A stretch of 40,482 bases of DNA from Paracoccus acridae (GTDB lineage Bacteria > Pseudomonadota > Alphaproteobacteria > Rhodobacterales > Rhodobacteraceae): assembly GCF_014642735.1 (NCBI RefSeq), contig NZ_BMIV01000019.1, forward strand, positions 1-40,482, in the 5' to 3' direction. The number at the start of each line of letters is the position of its first letter. Position 1 is the stretch's first letter. The translations under genes and the position numbers were made by a program. The notes beneath the pieces were generated by a model that saw only the letters and a program-made list of their open reading frames with translations, did no database searches and was not told the origin of the DNA. Positions 24,726 to 32,684 of the stretch are shown piece after piece.

Positions 24726-26293
24726 TGCGCGCTCGCCTCTTCCGCGGGATTGAGCGGCAGGAGGCTACGGTCCGTCGCCGTATAAACCGGCGCTCCGGAC
24801 AGAATTCCCGAGAAGCTGCGGATCGGTTCGCCGATGGCAATACCATGCCCGTCGATGCCCAGCTCGCGGATGCTGCGTTCATGGTTCGAGGTACGAGTCT
24901 TGATGACCGCGATGGATTTGCGAACAACCCCTTCCGCTTCAAAGAACCGCAACATCACAACCGTATCGGCAAGATAGCTGATGTCGATGTCCGATCGAAG
25001 CTCGCCCATCACCCCATGCTGCCCAAGGATCATCAGGGAGATGACCCCTTGTTGGGCAAGGTAGGTCAAAAGCTCATGCATCTGCAGGATAAGATAGTTG
25101 TCGCTGGGCATGGCATGCAGATAAGCGTTCAAGCTGTCGATCACGACAATGCCCGCGCCGTCCTCCTCGACCGCGGACTGCACCGCACTCGCAAATTCTC
25201 CCGGCGAGAGTTCCGCTGGGTCGATCTGACGAAGCTCGAGGCGACCGTCGTCAATAAAGGGCTGCAGATCCATGCCAAGGGCCTTGGACCGGATCAACAG
25301 CGTGGCCAGGCGTTCGTCGAACAGGAAATAAGCCGCCTTTTGGCCCCGCTCGAGTGCGGCAATCATGCAGTGGATCGCGGTTGTGGTTTTGCCGACACCT
25401 GCGGGCCCTGCCAGCAGCGCGTTGGTGCCGGGAAACAGACCCTCACCCAGAAGCGCATCCAGTTCAAGCAGACCGGTTGTTACAGGATCGGCGGGAAAGC
25501 TGCGATGATGATCCGCCGCAATCAGGCGCGGATAAACGCAGATGCCGCCACGCTCGATGGTGAAGTCATGATAGCCGCCGTAATACTTCAGGCCGCGCAT
25601 CTTGACGACCCGGAGCCGCCGCCGCTCCGAACCAAAGTCGTTGGCCGTCTGCTCAAGCGAGATGACGCCGTGGGCGATAGAATGCAGCTGCAGATCGCCC
25701 GGCTCGGCGGTGCGGTCGTCCAGCATGAGCACGGTGCAGTTCCGCTTGGCAAAGAAGTGCTTGAGCGCGAGGATCTGCCTGCGGTAGCGCAGGGGGTTTT
25801 GTGCCAGCAGCCGCAACTCTGATAGACTGTCGAGCACAACCCGGGCCGGACTGACCTTCTCGACCAGATCGATGACGTTCCGGACCGTCTCGCCCAGTTC
25901 GACTTCGCTGGGGTGGAGCAGGGTTTGTTCGTGATCCAAGCCAAATTCGTCGGCCGCGACCATTTCATACAGTCTGATCCCGTCCAGCGTCCAGCCATGG
26001 GATTGGGCCACAGCCGTCAGTTCGTTGACCGTCTCCGACAAGGTGATGTAGAGGCTTGCTTCCCCTTTCTCGCGCCCGTCCAGCAGGAACTTGAGCGCCA
26101 GAGTTGTCTTGCCCGAGCCGGGTGTGCCTTCGACCAGGTAAAGCCGATGCGCGGGCATGCCGCCCCGAAGGACATGATCCAGGCCGCGGGTTCCGGTGCT
26201 GATCAGAAGCTGAAAGTCCGTCTGAACCTTTTCGTGCATTCCCGTGGTCCTTGCCTCGTAACCCTCTGATGCACCGTACATGACAGGGGACAT
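24722..26293 (-). CDS. Double-domain KaiC-like ATPase
   Basis: A 523-residue RecA-fold protein with two KaiC domains, like circadian KaiC. CI has Walker A GTPGSGKTT (residues 56-64) and Walker B RVVLDSLSEL (Asp155). CII has GPAGVGKTT (296-304) and IVVIDSLNA (Asp386). In the CII segment aligned to the cyanobacterial Ser431/Thr432 phosphorylation site, this protein reads DISYLADTVVML, so the Ser is kept but the Thr is Tyr. It is the first gene of an operon with an HWE kinase and a receiver; such KaiC-kinase-receiver units occur outside cyanobacteria and without KaiA/KaiB. The start may be 26293 or the ATG at 26239, which has AAGGA upstream. Confidence 0.88.
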   Translation of the reverse strand: MSPVMYGASEGYEARTTGMHEKVQTDFQLLISTGTRGLDHVLRGGMPAHRLYLVEGTPGSGKTTLALKFLLDGREKGEASLYITLSETVNELTAVAQSHGWTLDGIRLYEMVAADEFGLDHEQTLLHPSEVELGETVRNVIDLVEKVSPARVVLDSLSELRLLAQNPLRYRRQILALKHFFAKRNCTVLMLDDRTAEPGDLQLHSIAHGVISLEQTANDFGSERRRLRVVKMRGLKYYGGYHDFTIERGGICVYPRLIAADHHRSFPADPVTTGLLELDALLGEGLFPGTNALLAGPAGVGKTTTAIHCMIAALERGQKAAYFLFDERLATLLIRSKALGMDLQPFIDDGRLELRQIDPAELSPGEFASAVQSAVEEDGAGIVVIDSLNAYLHAMPSDNYLILQMHELLTYLAQQGVISLMILGQHGVMGELRSDIDISYLADTVVMLRFFEAEGVVRKSIAVIKTRTSNHERSIRELGIDGHGIAIGEPIRSFSGILSGAPVYTATDRSLLPLNPAEEASAQ

Positions 26294-26475
26294 TCGTCGT
26301 TATCGCTGTCTAATGCAGGAAAATGACGGTGAACAACATAATTATGACAACGTCTGCGGGGTTGTGCTGCGCGACAAACAGGATGAGATTCGTATTGCCG
26401 CACCGCATTGCCTCGCCAGAATTGTTCCCCGCAGATGACTTGTTGCGTCACTAGAAATGTTCCAGGAGCAATTCC

Positions 26476-26601
26476 GTTCAGGGGCGAGCGATCGCGGCCG
26501 AGCATCGCCTCAGTCTTGGTCTTCGGCATCTTGGCCTGCAACATACGCGCAATCATGCGGCGTCCGTCCAGCGTCAGGTTGGTGAAAACGCGCCTCATCA
26601 C
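26476..26601 (-). pseudogene. IS30-family transposase N-terminal remnant
   Basis: The first 40 or so codons of an IS30-type transposase remain: TNLTLDGRRMIARMLQAKMP then EAMLGRDRS, the N-terminal helix-turn-helix. CAGGAG precedes the start. The similarity ends abruptly and the catalytic part is gone. Confidence 0.7.
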
Positions 26602-26628
26602 ATGCTCCTGATTAGCTTTAGAAAACTG

Positions 26629-26664
26629 TGGGGGTGATGCATTCCAGAATGGAATGTGCCCCCA
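26629..26664. repeat. Hairpin next to the IS30 remnant
   Basis: TGGGGG (26629-26634) pairs with CCCCCA (26659-26664), and inside it CATTCCA (26640-26646) pairs with TGGAATG (26650-26656). It lies upstream of the IS30 fragment's start codon and may be part of the element's end. Confidence 0.55.
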
Positions 26665-27028
26665 GCTATATCCGTAGCACAGATAATCCGATTTATGGAA
26701 CTATAGGACGGCACACCAAGGGTTTGCGCGCTAATTATCCTGCTCTCTTCTTACGGACGATCATCAACTGGTCTTTTCAAGCTGTCCAGGAGTGTGGTCG
26801 CGCTATGACCACCGGGCTACCGTCGCATCTGGATGAAAGTTCAGGGGCTGCTCAGAGTGCCCAGACCACGACGATGTGTCTCCTATGCGTGGCTGGATCT
26901 GCCGACGAGACCCCATTGGCAAGGATGCATGAGCGTGTCACGGTGTCGGTGTAAAGACCTGAATTCTCGCCACTCTCGCGCCGAGGGCCGAGGAGATCAG
27001 AGGCTCATCGGAAACACGAGGACGCATC
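26665..27028. other. Gene-free stretch before the DUF2934 gene
   Basis: A plus-strand frame at 26628-26954 is open but its product shows no motif. The last 60 bases contain the leader of the next gene (ACGAGGACG before the ATG). Nothing else was recognised. Confidence 0.4.
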
Positions 27029-27664
27029 ATGACTGCCGAACGCACACGACGGATCCAGGAACGGGCCCATTCCCTCTGGGAGCAGGAAGGCCAACCCCAT
27101 GGCCGGGATGCACAACACTGGTCTCAGGCAGAACGCGAGATCGACGCGGAAGACGCTGCACGCGTATCCTTTCCGGACGAGGCAACCGCGACGCGCCGTC
27201 AGCCGAAGCGGAGGGCTGGGGCGAAAACGGCTCCGGACACCTCGGGCGCGCGCGGCGGCGAAGCAACCGCTGCGGCAGCTGAAACCTCAGTAGAGGCGCC
27301 AGTAAAGACCCGGGGTCGCAAGCCAAAGGCAGTCCCGGAAGAAGGCGCAGAAGCGCCTAAAGGGCGGCGCGGACGCTCCTCCAAGGTGGCAGCCGAAGCA
27401 TCAGTTGATGGGCCGGTGAAAGCCAGAGGCCGCAAACCGAAAGCCGTAGGGGAAGACGGAGCAGAGGCGCCGAAGCCAGCACGGGGGCGCAAAGCAAAGC
27501 CAGCGTCTGAAGACGGGTCGGTCAGTTCAATGCCGGCCGGTGATGCTGAGCCCAAGGCCGCCGTTGCGGAAGGAAGCACGGAGCCCAACACGGCAGTGCC
27601 TCAAGATGCGGATCTGGCTCAAGAGCCCACGGAAGCGGTCGAAGCCTCCCGTACGGCTGAATGA
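27029..27664 (+). CDS. DUF2934 protein with AT-hook-like repeats
   Basis: A 211-residue basic/acidic repeat protein. Residues 1-40 form a DUF2934 module (RIQERAHSLWEQEGQPHGRD then HWSQAEREI). The rest is low complexity and contains repeats built on RGRKPKAV-E-GAEAPK (about residues 94-110 and 130-147), with related RRGRSSK and RGRKAKP units. These R-G-R-K-P cores look like AT-hooks, which bind the minor groove of AT-rich DNA, alternating with Ala/Glu spacers similar to histone H1-like bacterial proteins. A nucleoid-binding or stress role is inferred. The gene is monocistronic, with a strong terminator at 27734-27768. The repeat number could vary between strains. Confidence 0.75.
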   Translation: MTAERTRRIQERAHSLWEQEGQPHGRDAQHWSQAEREIDAEDAARVSFPDEATATRRQPKRRAGAKTAPDTSGARGGEATAAAAETSVEAPVKTRGRKPKAVPEEGAEAPKGRRGRSSKVAAEASVDGPVKARGRKPKAVGEDGAEAPKPARGRKAKPASEDGSVSSMPAGDAEPKAAVAEGSTEPNTAVPQDADLAQEPTEAVEASRTAE

Positions 27665-27733
27665 GGTCTTCCTTCCGGCTGCTTCCGCATAAGGAGCCGG
27701 CGTCAAGGGCAGATGCACATTCTTCAGGGAAGG

Positions 27734-27768
27734 CCTTCGCTGCTCGTAGCGGCAGCGAGGGTCTTTTT
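27734..27768 (+). terminator. Intrinsic terminator after the DUF2934 gene
   Basis: A 10-bp stem, CCTTCGCTGC (27734-27743) with GCAGCGAGGG (27752-27761), closes an 8-base loop and is followed by TCTTTTT. It lies 69 bp after the stop codon. Confidence 0.85.
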
Positions 27769-27900
27769 GTTTCCTTGCGGTGGAGGTTCGCCCACTGACG
27801 GATGTCAGCACAATGACAGATTGCGTCACGTGCCAAATTGAACAAAATGACCTTCATGGATTAGACGATTCCAAGCGAACAGCCCGGGGCGCCGAAAACC

Positions 27901-28314
27901 ATGCAGCTCACTCGGCTTGTCTATGTGTCAAACCACGGTGGCATTACTGAAAACACGCTGGAGCATATCCTGGCCCAATCACGGCACAACAACGCCCGTG
28001 ATGGATTATCCGGTTTGTTGATTGTCGGCGAGGAAGACTTCCTGCAATGGCTTGAAGGCGGCAAAACGGCCGTGGCCCAATGCTTCATGCGGATCATGCA
28101 GGATGTGCGTCACCGCCATATTCATGTGCTGCTGGCAGGTCCTATAGAGACGCGTTTATGCGGGCAGTCGAGTATGCAACTGGCCGAGACTTCGAAGCTC
28201 GACGGTGACCTTGCTGCCCGTCACGATATCGCCGGTGCCTTTGATCCTGATGCTCTGTCCGAAGAAACGATCGAAGCGATGTGCCGTGATGTGCTGAGCG
28301 CAAGCCAAGTTTAG
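27901..28314 (+). CDS. Short BLUF-domain blue-light sensor
   Basis: A 137-residue protein consisting of a BLUF domain with a short C-terminal tail. The flavin-switch residues are present: Tyr8 in RLVYVS, Asn31 in SRHNNARDGLSG, and Gln49 in FLQWLEG. The segment RIMQDVRHRHIHVLLAG is also typical. BLUF proteins bind FAD and change hydrogen bonding on blue light. Short BLUF proteins signal through a partner, which is not evident from the neighbours. The start is ATG 27901. It is flanked by the DUF2934 gene and the H-NS-like gene, both predicted to act on DNA structure. Confidence 0.9.
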   Translation: MQLTRLVYVSNHGGITENTLEHILAQSRHNNARDGLSGLLIVGEEDFLQWLEGGKTAVAQCFMRIMQDVRHRHIHVLLAGPIETRLCGQSSMQLAETSKLDGDLAARHDIAGAFDPDALSEETIEAMCRDVLSASQV

Positions 28315-28364
28315 CTTACCGGACCTAATTGAACACCCCGACCGAACGGACTTGTTGAACTGGA

Positions 28365-28390
28365 GCTTGCACGCGTGATCGGGTGCAAGC
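28365..28390. terminator. Possible bidirectional terminator hairpin
   Basis: GCTTGCAC (28365-28372) and GTGCAAGC (28383-28390) form an 8-bp stem between the convergent BLUF and H-NS-like genes. There is no T-run on either side, so its strength is doubtful. Confidence 0.4.
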
Positions 28391-28409
28391 CCCAAGAATA
28401 GCGCCCCAA

Positions 28410-28721
28410 TCAGATCGCGAACTCGTCCAGCGACTTTCCAGCGTCCAGAGCCTCGATAATCCAGCCGGGCTTGCGGCCGCGACCACTCCAGGTAAGTTCG
28501 GGGTTTTCAAGATGGCGGTATTTCGGCTCGGCCTTTTGTTTGGCGGGTTGAGCGGCCAGCATGTCTTCGAGCGAGGCAAAGCCGGCGGCCTTGGCGATCT
28601 CGATCGCCTTCTGGATGGCTTCCTTTTTCCGGCGGGTCTCGAAATCAGCAATGGCTGCGGCTGATTTCTTATTGATCTCTTTCAGCTGCTCGAGTGACAG
28701 GTTGTTATAGTTGATGTCCAT
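28410..28721 (-). CDS. H-NS-family nucleoid protein
   Basis: A 103-residue H-NS/HvrA-type protein. The N-terminal half is a coiled-coil oligomerisation region (SLEQLKEINKKSAAAIADFE...), and the C-terminus holds the DNA-binding motif ELTWSGRGRKPGWI. Such proteins bridge AT-rich DNA and silence acquired genes. The ATG at 28721 is chosen because GAGGAG precedes it by six bases; upstream in-frame codons are not conserved-looking. In Rhodobacter the related HvrA and Spb proteins respond to light conditions, which is of interest beside a BLUF gene, but that link is inference. Confidence 0.9.
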   Translation of the reverse strand: MDINYNNLSLEQLKEINKKSAAAIADFETRRKKEAIQKAIEIAKAAGFASLEDMLAAQPAKQKAEPKYRHLENPELTWSGRGRKPGWIIEALDAGKSLDEFAI

Positions 28722-28816
28722 GACGGTCTCCTCATTTGCCTGCCGCAATATAGAAACCTTCCCTGACAGGAAAGCCGCTAACCTGCGAGCTAGATTGATT
28801 TCGATGGGAAATCGGA

Positions 28817-29593
28817 TCAACCGATATCGAGGTCAACCCAGGCTGGAGCATGATCGCTGGCTTTTGGCTGAGCGCGCATATCCCGGTCCACCCCCGCATC
28901 GTTGAGCCGTGCTGCCAAAGCGGGCGAGAGCAGCAGGTGATCGAGCCGCAATCCGGCATTCCGCTCCCAGGCCTGTCGCAGATAATCCCAGAAGGTGTAA
29001 GCGGACTCGTCTGGATGGATGGTCTCTATTGCGTCACACCAGCCCTGTTTCAGAAGAGACGCATAGGCTTTTCGGACCTGCGGCAAGAACAGAGCATCAC
29101 CTTGCCAGCGATCCGGATTATAGACGTCCTGTTCGGTGGGAATGATGTTGTAGTCCCCAGCGAGGATCACCGGGACATCCAGGGCGAGCAGCTGTTTTGC
29201 ATGGACGGTAAACTGCTTTAGCCAGGCGAGTTTGTAATCCCATTTGGGTCCGGGTGCGGGATTGCCGTTTGGAGCATAAAGACAGCCAACCAGCACGCCA
29301 TTCACCGCAGCCTCGATATAGCGGCTCTGGCTGGGATCAGGATCCCGCGGCAAACCGCGGCGCGTGAGCACCGGCTCGCTATCCCGCGACAGGATCGCCA
29401 CGCCATTCCAGCGGCTTTGTCCGTGCCACACAGAGCCGTAGCCGGCTGCTTGCAGCTGCCGCTCCGGGAACTTCGCCTGCGGCGCCTTCAGCTCCTGCAG
29501 GCAGACGATGTCAGGCTGCGTGTCATCCAGCCAGGCCAGCAGCGTCTCAAGGCGGCTATTGATGCCGTTGATGTTGTAGGTGGCGATCCGCAT
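28817..29593 (-). CDS. xth: Exodeoxyribonuclease III
   Basis: A 258-residue Mg-dependent AP endonuclease/3'-exonuclease of the ExoIII family, used in base excision repair. Catalytic residues are visible: Asn7 in ATYNING, Glu34 in LQELKAP, Tyr106 in YAPNG, Asp147 and Asn149 in AGDYNI, Asp218 in RLDHLLLS, and the pair Asp247-His248 in KASDHAPAW. The start MRIATYN (29593) matches the family's usual N-terminus. It follows the SRAP gene after 19 bases and is probably co-transcribed with it, joining two proteins that act at abasic sites. Many alphaproteobacteria carry several xth genes. Confidence 0.95.
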   Translation of the reverse strand: MRIATYNINGINSRLETLLAWLDDTQPDIVCLQELKAPQAKFPERQLQAAGYGSVWHGQSRWNGVAILSRDSEPVLTRRGLPRDPDPSQSRYIEAAVNGVLVGCLYAPNGNPAPGPKWDYKLAWLKQFTVHAKQLLALDVPVILAGDYNIIPTEQDVYNPDRWQGDALFLPQVRKAYASLLKQGWCDAIETIHPDESAYTFWDYLRQAWERNAGLRLDHLLLSPALAARLNDAGVDRDMRAQPKASDHAPAWVDLDIG

Positions 29594-29612
29594 GGCCCTG
29601 CTCTGCCCCACG

Positions 29613-30296
29613 TCAGAGAAGCCGTCCCTGCGGCTCATCAAGAGCGTCAGACGGCAACTCGATCAGCGCGTCATCGGCCAAGGGCCGCTGCAGTGCTTGC
29701 GCTTGGGACCACTCTGCCGTCATCCACATCTCCATCTCGTCCTCGGTGGACAGGATCACCGGCATGGCCTTGGGATGGACCTTTCCCACCACTGTGTTCG
29801 GCTCGCAGGTCAGGAAGGCGAAGAGCTGATGCTCGCCCGGCCGCGGGGTCTTCATCGAGCCGCGGACCCCTCGCCAGGGCGTCCAGATGCCCGCGAAGAA
29901 GAACAGCGGCCGGGTCTCATCAAGCGCGAACCAGTGCAGCGGCTTGCGCTTGGTCACCGGATCAGGCTTCTGCCCATATTCCGAAAAAGCGGTTGCTGGC
30001 ACCAGACATCGGTTTTCGATGCCCAGCCAGCGGCGCCAGTGCGGGCTCCGGGTGTTGCGGATGTTGGTGACGCCGGTGTCGGGCGCATCCTTTGCCTTCA
30101 GGAACTGCGGCGGGGTGGGCATGCCCCAGGTCAACCGGGACAGTTCGCGGCCTTCGGGCGTATTGCGCACCACCGGCGCGGGACGATCGGGATAGATGTC
30201 GAGGCTCGGCTCGAGATTGCCCAGGCTGTCTTGCATGACCTGCGCCGCATCCCGGATCGCCTGCTGGTTGGTCGTCAGGTTGTAAAGGTTGCAGAT
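29613..30296 (-). CDS. SRAP (YedK/HMCES) abasic-site protein with apparent ATC start
   Basis: A SOS response-associated peptidase family protein that shields abasic sites in single-stranded DNA by covalently linking them to its N-terminal Cys. Motifs are CNLYN at the start, NIRNTRS (Asn81), ATAFSEY (Glu106) and KVHPKAMPVIL (His174), numbering from the codon before the Cys. In this family the sequence begins Met-Cys. Here that first codon is ATC (30296-30294), preceded by GGAGG eight bases upstream at the ideal spacing, whereas no ATG, GTG or TTG lies near. An in-frame ATG at 30383 would add 29 residues and bury the Cys. Either translation starts at ATC, or the gene is impaired. It is divergent from imuA and upstream of xth. 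Confidence 0.8.
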   Translation of the reverse strand: MCNLYNLTTNQQAIRDAAQVMQDSLGNLEPSLDIYPDRPAPVVRNTPEGRELSRLTWGMPTPPQFLKAKDAPDTGVTNIRNTRSPHWRRWLGIENRCLVPATAFSEYGQKPDPVTKRKPLHWFALDETRPLFFFAGIWTPWRGVRGSMKTPRPGEHQLFAFLTCEPNTVVGKVHPKAMPVILSTEDEMEMWMTAEWSQAQALQRPLADDALIELPSDALDEPQGRLL

Positions 30297-30408
30297 GAGA
30301 CGATCCTCCGTGCGGTGGCTTGGACCTGGTCGCCAGCATAACGCGGCAGGGTCGTGAAGATATCCCCAGATCATCTGCAGCATCGTGTTGACACCGTCGG
30401 CTCTTCAG

Positions 30409-30423
30409 GAACAAAACAGGAAC
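30409..30423 (+). promoter_or_regulatory. LexA (SOS) box
   Basis: GAACAAAACAGGAAC is GAAC-N7-GAAC, the reverse complement of the alphaproteobacterial LexA box GTTC-N7-GTTC. A further GTTC follows at 30431-30434, again seven bases from the second GAAC. The box lies between the divergent SRAP and imuA genes and 46 bases before the chosen imuA start; it probably controls the mutagenesis cassette and possibly SRAP-xth. Confidence 0.88.
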
Positions 30424-30468
30424 AATATCTGTTCGTCTGCAATCGCTTCTCTGGAGCCACCCGCCCTC

Positions 30469-31212
30469 ATGCCTGCCCGGCCCTTCAATCCTGCCCTTGC
30501 TGCGTTGCGCGAGCAGATCGCAGCCATGGAGGGCGAGAGTGCAGCGGCGCGCGAGGTGCTGCCTTTCGGCGTGCCCGATCTGGACCGCCGCCTGCCCGGG
30601 GGCGGGTTGGCGCTCGGCTGCCTGCACGAGGTCGCTGGTGGCGGCAACGGCGCAGTAGATGGCGCAGCAGCTTCCTGCTTCGCGGCGGGCATTGCCGCGC
30701 GTCTTCCCGGACAGGTGCTTTGGTGCGTGACGCAGGCCGATCTCTTCGCCCCCGGTCTCGAACAGGCGGGCCTTGGTCCGGATCGGGTGATCTATGTCGA
30801 GGCCGGCGATGATGTCTCGGTGCTGGCCTGCATGGAGGAAGGCTTGCGCCATGGCGGTCTTGGCGCGGTCGTGGCGGATGTTGCCCGGCTGTCGATGACC
30901 GCCTCGCGCCGGCTGCATCTTGCGGCCAAGGGCTCCGGCACCACCGGCATTGCGCTGCGCCGCTGGCGCCGTCAGCAGGAGGCCTATGACTTCGGCCAGC
31001 CTACGGCGGCCATGACCCGCTGGCGCATCTCGGTCCTGCCTTCCGCCCCCTTGCCTGTTCCCGGTCTTGGCCGGGCCCGCTGGCTTATCGAGCTGATCCG
31101 GGCGCGGGCGGGAGAAAGTCTCGATATCGAACTGGAGGCGTGTGATGGCACGGGTCATCTCGGTCACCCTGCCGTTCTGGCCGATCGACCGGCTCAGGCG
31201 GTCGGCGCCTGA
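30469..31212 (+). CDS. imuA: ImuA, RecA-like accessory protein of the mutasome
   Basis: A 247-residue ImuA protein, a RecA/SulA-like factor needed with ImuB and DnaE2 for damage-induced mutagenesis. The text LPFGVPDLDRRLPGGGLALGCLHEVAG is characteristic, followed by a RecA-like core with VLWCVTQADLFAPGLEQAGL, RVIYVEAGDD and RRLHLAAKGSGTTGIALRRW. The start ATG 30469 (MPARPFNPALAAL) is preferred; an in-frame ATG at 30385 lies upstream of the LexA box and would be removed from the transcript. The 3' end overlaps imuB by 68 bp, as in other imuA-imuB-dnaE2 operons. Confidence 0.92.
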   Translation: MPARPFNPALAALREQIAAMEGESAAAREVLPFGVPDLDRRLPGGGLALGCLHEVAGGGNGAVDGAAASCFAAGIAARLPGQVLWCVTQADLFAPGLEQAGLGPDRVIYVEAGDDVSVLACMEEGLRHGGLGAVVADVARLSMTASRRLHLAAKGSGTTGIALRRWRRQQEAYDFGQPTAAMTRWRISVLPSAPLPVPGLGRARWLIELIRARAGESLDIELEACDGTGHLGHPAVLADRPAQAVGA

Positions 31213-32671
31213 GGCGGCACCTGCCTCAGACGAGAGGCCGCTGGTGCTCGCCGGGCGGGTTGGCAACCGCCGGCTGGTGACGGCCGCCTGTGCTGTGGCC
31301 CAGGAGCTGGGCCTCACCGTCGGCATGCCGGTGAGCAAGGCGCAGGCGATGGTTCCGAACCTGCAGGTGTTGCCCCATGATCCTCAGGCCGATGCCGCCT
31401 CCCTGGAGCGGCTGGCGCTCTGGGTGCTGCAGCGGTTCTCGCCGATCGTGACGGTCGATCCTCCCGACGGGCTGGTGATCGACTCGACCGGCGCCGATCA
31501 TCTCCATGGCGGCGAAGAGGCGATGCTGGAAACGCTGATCGGCCGGTTGGTGATGTCCGGGGTCACCGCCCGCGCCGCTGTCGCCGACACCTGGGGTGCC
31601 GCTCATGCCCTGGCCCGGCATGTGGCTGATCCCATGCATGTGGCCGCGCCGGGCACAACGGAGGCTTTGATCGCTCCCCTGCCCCTTCAGGCCCTGCGGC
31701 TGCCGCCCGCGACGCTCGCAAGCCTCCGCACCCTGGGCTTTGTCTGCATCGGCGATCTTCTCCATCAGCCCCGCGCGCCCCTGACCCGGCGCTTCGGCCC
31801 CGACCTCTGCCGCAGGTTGGATCAAGCGCTTGGCCATGCCTCCGAGCCGATTGAGCCGCTGCGCCCGTCGGAGCTTGTCGAGGTGCGTCGCAGCTTTGCC
31901 GAACCTATTGCAGCGGCTGAGACCATCGCCCGCTACATCGGCAAGCTGGTGGTCCAGCTTTGCGCGGCCCTGGAGGAGCGCGGCCTCGGCGCGCGCAGGC
32001 TGGATCTGCTTTGCTGGCGGGTCGATGCCCATGTGCAGACCGTCCGCGTGGGTCTTGCCTGCCCGCAGCGTGACCCGCAGCGGCTGACCCGGCTCCTTTG
32101 CGAGAAGATCGAGACCATCTCGCCGGGATACGGCATCGAGATCCTGTCGCTGACGGCGGTGATGGTCGAGCCGCTGGACGCGCGGCAGATGGCCAGCTCG
32201 CTTTTAGAAGCCCCTGCCCCCGATCTCTCCGGCCTCGTCGATGTGCTGGCCAACCGCGTGGGCGCGCGCGGCGTCTACCGGATGGCCCCTGTTGCCAGCG
32301 ACGTGCCGGAACGCTCCGTCACCCGCGTCGCGCCCTTGTCCGATCCTGTCGGTGCCGGCTGGCCCGATCACTGGCCGCGGCCCACGCGGCTCCTAGCCCG
32401 GCCCGAGCCGATCGAGACCCTGGCACTCCTGCCCGATCATCCGCCGGTTTCCATCACCTGGCGGGGCATCCGCCGCAAGGTGGCCCGCGCCGATGGACCC
32501 GAGCGGGTCTTTGGCGAATGGTGGAAGCGTGATGCCGAGATGATCGCGGTGCGCGACTACTTCCGCATCGAGGATGAGGCGGGCGAGCGCTATTGGGTAT
32601 TCCGGGCGGGCGACGGCGAGAACAGCGAGACCGGCTCGCATCGCTGGTTCCTCCATGGGGTGTTCGGATGA
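31145..32671 (+). CDS. imuB: ImuB, catalytically inactive Y-family polymerase homologue
   Basis: A 508-residue Y-family polymerase relative that acts as a hub linking ImuA, the beta clamp and DnaE2. The usual first catalytic Asp motif of active Y polymerases is absent: the N-terminus reads [15 protein letters not shown] instead. The fold is still visible in [28 protein letters not shown], the palm strand [14 protein letters not shown], and the little-finger region [19 protein letters not shown]. The end, RYWVFRAG...[10 protein letters not shown], is typical of ImuB. The start may be GTG 31142 or ATG 31145. The gene is 13 bases upstream of dnaE2 and under the same LexA box. Confidence 0.93.
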   Translation: MARVISVTLPFWPIDRLRRSAPEAAPASDERPLVLAGRVGNRRLVTAACAVAQELGLTVGMPVSKAQAMVPNLQVLPHDPQADAASLERLALWVLQRFSPIVTVDPPDGLVIDSTGADHLHGGEEAMLETLIGRLVMSGVTARAAVADTWGAAHALARHVADPMHVAAPGTTEALIAPLPLQALRLPPATLASLRTLGFVCIGDLLHQPRAPLTRRFGPDLCRRLDQALGHASEPIEPLRPSELVEVRRSFAEPIAAAETIARYIGKLVVQLCAALEERGLGARRLDLLCWRVDAHVQTVRVGLACPQRDPQRLTRLLCEKIETISPGYGIEILSLTAVMVEPLDARQMASSLLEAPAPDLSGLVDVLANRVGARGVYRMAPVASDVPERSVTRVAPLSDPVGAGWPDHWPRPTRLLARPEPIETLALLPDHPPVSITWRGIRRKVARADGPERVFGEWWKRDAEMIAVRDYFRIEDEAGERYWVFRAGDGENSETGSHRWFLHGVFG

Positions 32672-32684
32672 ACGGTGTCATCGA

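Noticed and set aside
24656..25822. A 388-codon plus-strand frame antisense to the KaiC-like gene
   Set aside because: No motif in the translation; both Walker A/B pairs are on the minus strand.
26628..26954. A 108-codon plus-strand gene after the IS30 remnant
   Set aside because: It starts inside the hairpin, has no motif, and its composition does not resemble the coding regions around it.
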